DNA from: Stenopsyche tienmushanensis
Lineage: Eukaryota > Arthropoda > Insecta > Trichoptera > Stenopsychidae
Length of the DNA stretch: 64,000 bases
Assembly: GCA_008973525.1 (NCBI GenBank)
Contig: WACJ01000517.1
Span: forward strand, 1,240,001-1,304,000
Reading direction: 5' to 3'
Positions within the stretch are counted from its first letter, which is position 1. Each line of letters opens with the position of its first letter. Both the position numbers and the translations under genes were made by a program. The notes under the pieces were generated by a model, which was given only the letters and a program-made list of their open reading frames with translations, did no database searches and was not told the origin of the DNA. Positions 59,311 to 64,000 of the stretch are shown piece after piece.

Positions 59311-59562
59311 ACTTTAATGCTATATATCCAAAAAAATTGTTATAAGTAGCATAAGAGCTATAGCAGGCAATCCAGATTGAATGATCCGATGCACATGGCT
59401 CAAATTCGCTTGATTTTGAATGCCACCCCAAACATGCATTTTGTTGCAAAGTGCTGCATCTCTCGAGCCTATTCATGCTTTTCGGCATGAATGCACATCG
59501 GTTTGCCTGCCTCCTTATTCGGCTTGTAACCCTTGTTGAATAGTATTTGTGAAGATCGTCAT

Positions 59563-59598
59563 TATATATATAGAAAAGGGGCATATCGATTCAGAAGT
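59563..59598 (+). promoter_or_regulatory. Core promoter of huckebein: TATA box and initiator
   Basis: TATATATA at 59563-59570 lies 30 nt upstream of the A in TCAGAA (A at 59593), the spacing expected for a TATA box and initiator. This predicts a 5' leader of about 148 nt with no intron. No full downstream promoter element is evident. Confidence 0.55.
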
Positions 59599-59740
59599 TA
59601 GTTTGAAGTTTTCTGTTGTGAGAACACGTCCCTGGAGTCCACTCGAGAACTGTGTTTATTTTCCCGAGGAACTTTAACCGATCTATTGAAAATATACGGC
59701 GTGTTTTCAAGTTGACTTTATTAATTGAAAAAAAATCAAG

Positions 59741-60811
59741 ATGTTATTGGCTTCGTCTCAGACGTACTCGAGATTATTCAGGCCTTGGGATGCTGTGGGC
59801 GAGGAAAAACAACAATTTATAAACGCGTGTAGTGAAAGCAATTCCATGATAAGCAAAAGTGATTCGAATATTGAAATTGATTCCGAATTGAGAGTTAAAT
59901 TGGAGTCTGATAAACATGCAAGTGCGTTTGAAAAATTAAGAAAAGTGCGAAATAATTGTCGGAGCGCTCCATCAAAATCGAGCAAACATATCCAGCAAGA
60001 TTCAACAATTTCCACCACAACCGACGATGCATCAGACTTCACCGATCAACAGATTGAAGATCTGAACAGCAGATTAAGAAGTGAAGAAAGCCCATTACCA
60101 AAGTCGAGAAAAACTCAAACGAATTCCGATTGTCATAAATCTATCAGCAGGGAAGAATGTATATCTTCGAACGCGTCGCACGTTGGAAGCCATGGTTCAA
60201 CTTTGCCGCTAAATCATCCTTGTTATTCCAAACTTTTGACATCCTCACCCGACCCCACCCCATATTCCTTCGAAGGATATTTGAATCATCAGACAAGGTA
60301 CCCAGCGGACTTTTTATCGCAAGCTGAGCTCGCACAATCCCTCGGGATTCCGCCGACAGATCCGCTCTTACTCGAGTCCTTCGCCCAGGGATACGCCATG
60401 GAAATGGAATATGCGAGGATAATCCATCAAGAGAATCAGAATAAATTATTAAACGCAAGGAAGCAAAGACCCAAAAAATACAGATGCCCCCACTGCGACG
60501 TCGGATTTTCTAATAACGGACAGCTTAAAGGCCACATCAGAATCCATACGGGAGAAAGGCCCTTCAAGTGCGACGATAAAAATTGCGGCAAAACCTTCAC
60601 GCGAAACGAAGAATTGACGAGGCATCGAAGGATCCATTCGGGGTTGAGACCTTATCCTTGTCCGACATGCGGCAAGAAGTTCGGAAGGCGAGATCATCTC
60701 AAAAAACACACGAGGACACATGTGGTACAAGCTGAACGAATGATGCCTATGTTTGTGCCCTTAACAGCCATGGGACCCTTGGGTGGATATCCCTATGTAT
60801 ACGGATATTAA
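59741..60811 (+). CDS. hkb: Huckebein-like three-finger C2H2 transcriptional repressor
   Basis: In Drosophila, huckebein is a terminal gap gene. It encodes an Sp1/Egr-like nuclear repressor that acts with Groucho in endoderm and terminal patterning and later in neural lineages. The 356-residue product here is intronless. FRPW at residues 13-16 is the Groucho-binding motif known from Huckebein. Residues 30-130 are Ser-rich and acidic/basic mixed, probably disordered, and 160-225 include a hydrophobic, Pro-rich stretch. Three contiguous fingers end the protein. Finger 1 has C249, C252, H265, H269; finger 2 is of C-x4-C type with C277, C282, H295, H299; finger 3 has C307, C310, H323, H327. Linkers are TGERPFKC and SGLRPYPC. 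Contact helices (NNGQLKGH, RNEELTRH, RRDHLKKH) resemble the Sp/KLF/Egr group. A short aromatic tail follows. The ATG sits after AATCAAG near the predicted leader. The alternative is another Sp/KLF-related factor, but FRPW near the N-terminus strongly favours huckebein. Confidence 0.85.
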   Translation: MLLASSQTYSRLFRPWDAVGEEKQQFINACSESNSMISKSDSNIEIDSELRVKLESDKHASAFEKLRKVRNNCRSAPSKSSKHIQQDSTISTTTDDASDFTDQQIEDLNSRLRSEESPLPKSRKTQTNSDCHKSISREECISSNASHVGSHGSTLPLNHPCYSKLLTSSPDPTPYSFEGYLNHQTRYPADFLSQAELAQSLGIPPTDPLLLESFAQGYAMEMEYARIIHQENQNKLLNARKQRPKKYRCPHCDVGFSNNGQLKGHIRIHTGERPFKCDDKNCGKTFTRNEELTRHRRIHSGLRPYPCPTCGKKFGRRDHLKKHTRTHVVQAERMMPMFVPLTAMGPLGGYPYVYGY

Positions 60812-60884
60812 ATATTATTCATAAGACATTATACTTTCATAGCCTTATTGGAGAATTATATGCCAAAATGTACATATCCTGTAA

Positions 60885-60890
60885 AATAAA
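60885..60890 (+). terminator. Poly(A) signal of huckebein
   Basis: The first AATAAA after the stop lies 74 nt downstream, giving a short 3' UTR of roughly 100 nt. Further AATAAA-like hexamers occur near 60955. Confidence 0.6.
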
Positions 60891-61611
60891 ATTGAAGCCA
60901 GATAAAAATATTTTTATTGCATAGAGGAATATATTTTTGTAATTTTTTACGATGAATAAATTTTGTATGAGATGTGAACCATTTTATTATTTATTTCCAT
61001 AAACATGTATTTATTTATCATATCTGAGAGTACCCATTACAATATATAAGTATGTGTTTCGTGGGGGGATTAGATTAAAATACATAAGGGTAAATATTTG
61101 GAGGGGGATATATCAAATTTCATTAATTTCGAACTTCCCCATACATGATTGTGAGTACTGTATGATAATTTTGATTGGCTTGGAGCAATGACAAATAACT
61201 GCGAGAATAAAACCCACCATGTTTATCTTAAATAAATATTTACTTATTTCCATTGAAAATATATAATACACAAAGTTAATATAAGTATACCATAATTATT
61301 ATACAACATTATTTTCATACGTCTATAATTTAAAAAATATATTTTTGTTCATTTATCAAAGCAAAAACCAGTTTTCTTGCTTTTAAAATACATACGAGAT
61401 ATTATGCAAATTAATTATTATTTGTAAATAAATTCTGCAATTATATTTCATCGCTTTTCGTTAATAAAATTATGATTTCAGTTGCTTAAAATTTAATTTT
61501 GATATTTTAGCACTTGAATTTAAAAAATTAAAAATCATGTGATCACTCTCGCGCCAAAAAAAGAAACTTTTTAGTTCACAGAAAAAGTTTATTTTATCTC
61601 ACACACTATCT
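60891..61611. other. Intergenic downstream of huckebein
   Basis: AT-rich. CGTGGGGGGATTAG (about 61059) and GGAGGGGGATA (about 61100) stand out in composition. No gene is seen. Confidence 0.45.
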
Positions 61612-61727
61612 GTACTTGCTGTGTTTGTGTAATATATAAAAAGTGCTATTGGTTGCTTTATGATACTGTCAACTTCTTGCCGCATGTCAAATTTGCCTCA
61701 CCACACTTAAATAAGTTTCACTTCAAA
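61612..61727 (+). repeat. Dispersed repeat family C, copy 4
   Basis: GTTTGTGTAATATATAAAAA, TTGGTTGCTTTATGATAC, CTGTCAACTTCTTGCC and AGTTTCACTTCAAAAA match copies at 42.5, 34.5 and 52.6 kb in the same order. It again lacks the GCGCATGCGC block. Confidence 0.55.
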
Positions 61728-63124
61728 AACAAACATATTCTAAGATGTTATTTTAAGTCCAAATTGCCAATAAGCAGGCAAGAGTGCACATTTAATTCTA
61801 CTCAATATTGCAATCACTTTACCTGGTAATTGTTGTTTGTTAAGTATGTTTAAAATCGAAGAAGACCATTGTGGATTTATTAGCTATGTGGTTGATTATT
61901 TTTCGATTTATATCATAGTTTAATACCTCAAAGGAGTTATCGGTTGAACTGCAGATAAGACTATAATGTTTTTGAGCTTTGCTTGGCATGTCGATAACAT
62001 TAACCCCTCAAAGAGGTAATACACAATGTTTAGTCCGAATTCTTACACGTTGAGCTCGGAGACAGATAGATATTACCTTGCACGTTGAGTTTGGAGAAAA
62101 AAAGAGATGGAGAGAGTATCTTGCGTACATCGTACGATTGTATAGATCGATAACTCAAATTTATCGACTAATAATGATATGTGAATAATATAATGAATCG
62201 ATTTTAAGTGTAATGTTTATGTTTACGCAAAAAAATGACCGAATATTGTATGCTTTCTACAACGTTTATTTATTTATGTACAAACTTCATACACGCTGCG
62301 ACGGTCCTGACAGATAAGTGGATTTGTACGGATGATAAGTGGCGGACAAACGATTATAACATTTAAGTAAATTAAGATTTTAAATTAGCTCACTACTCAA
62401 AGGTTTAACAAAGCAAGTATGGATAGTATTTAAGAATATAAAATTATGAATATAATGTATTAAACATGATCTTGATAAACTTCAGTTTCACATTTATTTG
62501 CACATTTATTGCTTTATTGGAACACATATTAAAGACTTAAGGAGTAGAGGGGCTTAAAGTGATAGAGATAAAATATGACAAGCCAATGTACATTTGATTT
62601 AAGATCATATTTATGAATCTATGTGTATTAGAAATTTAATTACAAATCGGATATTAAAGAAAATGTTCAATAATTTATCAATTATTATTAATCATCAAAA
62701 TATGATAAAACAAGTTGTGATGCTATTGTACTATTCCATCATTAAATTATATACGTACATCACCGCCATAGTGCAATAGATGTGCCCCTAAAATAAATAA
62801 ATATACAAAGTGGGGATGAAACGGCAATTCCTATTTTTTAGAGGGGATATATTTTTTGGGGATGCTTTCGGTTAGTAACTTGTCATTGGGCGCATATATT
62901 AAGCGGGCCAAATGTTTATGAACATTCGGTCGAATTTGGACGCAATAAGAAAATATGTATAAATCAATTCGTTTCAACCGAAAAAAAATCAAATCCACAA
63001 TATAAATTTGTTCAAAATTATTAAAGCATTGAAAGCTTGGAAATACTATTAGGATATGCACCCCATTTATTGATGGCAAATTTAGTATTTCCTGATTCAA
63101 TATTAATCCCCTTTCTACGTTTAA
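61728..63124. other. Intergenic, nothing firm
   Basis: AT-rich. TACCTC-AAAGGAG and CCTCAAAGAGGTAATACAC around 61925-62035, and a second TTGCACGTTGAG near 62077, hint at a small internal repeat (TACACGTTGAGCTCGGAG versus TGCACGTTGAGTTTGGAG). No gene is seen. Confidence 0.4.
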
Positions 63125-63290
63125 CCAATATCTATCAGTTTTAAGGCCTATAATTTTACGAATTTCATTTATATCTATTTGGAATTTACTGAATGTATTC
63201 TTCTTTCCAGTTCTTTCCGATACACGAAGAAAAAAAATTTTTTTTAAGCAATAAGGTAGAAATGCCCCTTAAAGGACATCAAGAAAATGA
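63125..63290 (+). repeat. Dispersed repeat family E, copy 2
   Basis: Matches the 3' part of 33830-34125: GCCTATAATTTTACGAATTTC, GGAATTTACTGAATG, TTTCCGATACACGAAGAAA and AAGGTAGAAA. The 5' part with the ACGCGTTT phrase is missing. Confidence 0.6.
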
Positions 63291-64000
63291 ATTTTATGAC
63301 ATGTATTATATAACATCTTCTTTGGTATAATTTATATAAAATTATTATTGTATATTTTTCTTCAAGGAGCAGACGATCAATTGAACTGACATGTGTCAAA
63401 ACATTGATGCTTTTCAAGAGTTTTGCGCTAAGAAATATTTTTTTATATATACATAATAGAATTGACCGGAAGACCTTAGCACAATCGGAAGCGCTAACAA
63501 CAGGATTCGAACAATTTGTACATTGGCATTCAGGATGAATCCTGACAAAATGTTATATTAGCGAAATTGCATTGTAAATTTGAAGTGATGCTTTTTGTGA
63601 GGATGCATACATGGAATACTGTCAATGGAGATATTCATCATTATAACGATTAGATTTACCTCCCACGGGCATAAGGACATTATAAGAAGGCAATTGTGAT
63701 CCCTCAAAAGATATCCGTGAAATGATCCATTCATCCCCTAAAAGTCAAATGGAATAATTTTATTTAAATTTGATTTTTTTGATCGCAGACGGAGACAGAT
63801 TTTATTGGGCTCAATATTGGGAAAAGTATGGAATAAATATATTAAATGTTGAATTATCAGGAGTGTGTAATCGATATAAATACAAAATAAGATTTTTTTT
63901 GTATAATTTAAATTCTCACAATTTCTGTTCAGACCGGAAATATAGTCGCAATGGGGGGTAAGGGCCATTTGGGCGTTTTTAAAAGCATTTCTATTTTACC
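63291..64000. other. Intergenic, nothing recognised
   Basis: AT-rich end of the window with no coding signs on either strand. Confidence 0.45.

Noticed and set aside
59758..60730. Three minus-strand frames opposite huckebein
   Set aside because: Antisense shadows of the real gene, with no motifs of their own.
63470..63520. tRNA-like words (GGATTCGAAC, the inverse of a B box, near TTAGCACAATCGG)
   Set aside because: The A- and B-box-like words lie on opposite strands and too close together. No acceptor or anticodon stem can be drawn.
1..64000. CRISPR arrays, operons or bacterial-type signals
   Set aside because: No regularly spaced repeats, no ribosome-binding sites or gene clusters. All supported genes are eukaryotic with GT-AG introns or poly(A) signals.

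Overview
The window is AT-rich nuclear DNA from an insect. Support comes from short phase-consistent introns, many mariner, Tigger/pogo and hAT relics, a short TTAGG run (the common insect telomere unit) and an apparent huckebein orthologue. I cannot name the order or species. Only three protein-coding genes are well supported, plus one small candidate gene. All family assignments come from reading translations, because no searches were run.

Layout. At 1.1-3.0 kb lies an intronless minus-strand tRNA-dihydrouridine synthase 3 gene (two CCCH fingers plus a Dus barrel). From 3.0 to 10.8 kb there is AT-rich DNA holding one decayed, TA-flanked mariner. From 10.8 to 15.2 kb there is a 14-exon minus-strand K+-dependent Na+/Ca2+ exchanger (SLC24/NCKX). 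I joined it exon by exon into a continuous 664-residue frame; a Tigger-type element sits in its eighth intron. From 15.2 to 26 kb the DNA is repeat-rich (hAT ends, mariner relics, a dispersed composite repeat). From 26 to 59 kb there is a long gene desert. It contains GC-richer, TE-poor islands (about 20.7, 28-29.8, 32.2-33.2, 35, 37.8, 47, 48.9 and 56.7-57.5 kb) alternating with transposons. At 59.7-60.8 kb lies a plus-strand intronless three-finger C2H2 repressor with an FRPW Groucho motif, read as huckebein, with a TATA/initiator pair upstream and a poly(A) signal downstream. The rest is AT-rich.

How it fits together. DUS3 is a housekeeping tRNA-modification gene and NCKX a membrane ion exchanger, so there is no pathway link. 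The desert between NCKX and huckebein looks like the regulatory landscape of a developmental transcription factor, invaded by DNA transposons; this is inference. The most unusual item is a 1.5-kb terminal-inverted-repeat element (35978-37514). It has a 5-bp target duplication and carries a decayed protein of an uncharacterised multicopy type that I cannot place in a named transposase superfamily.
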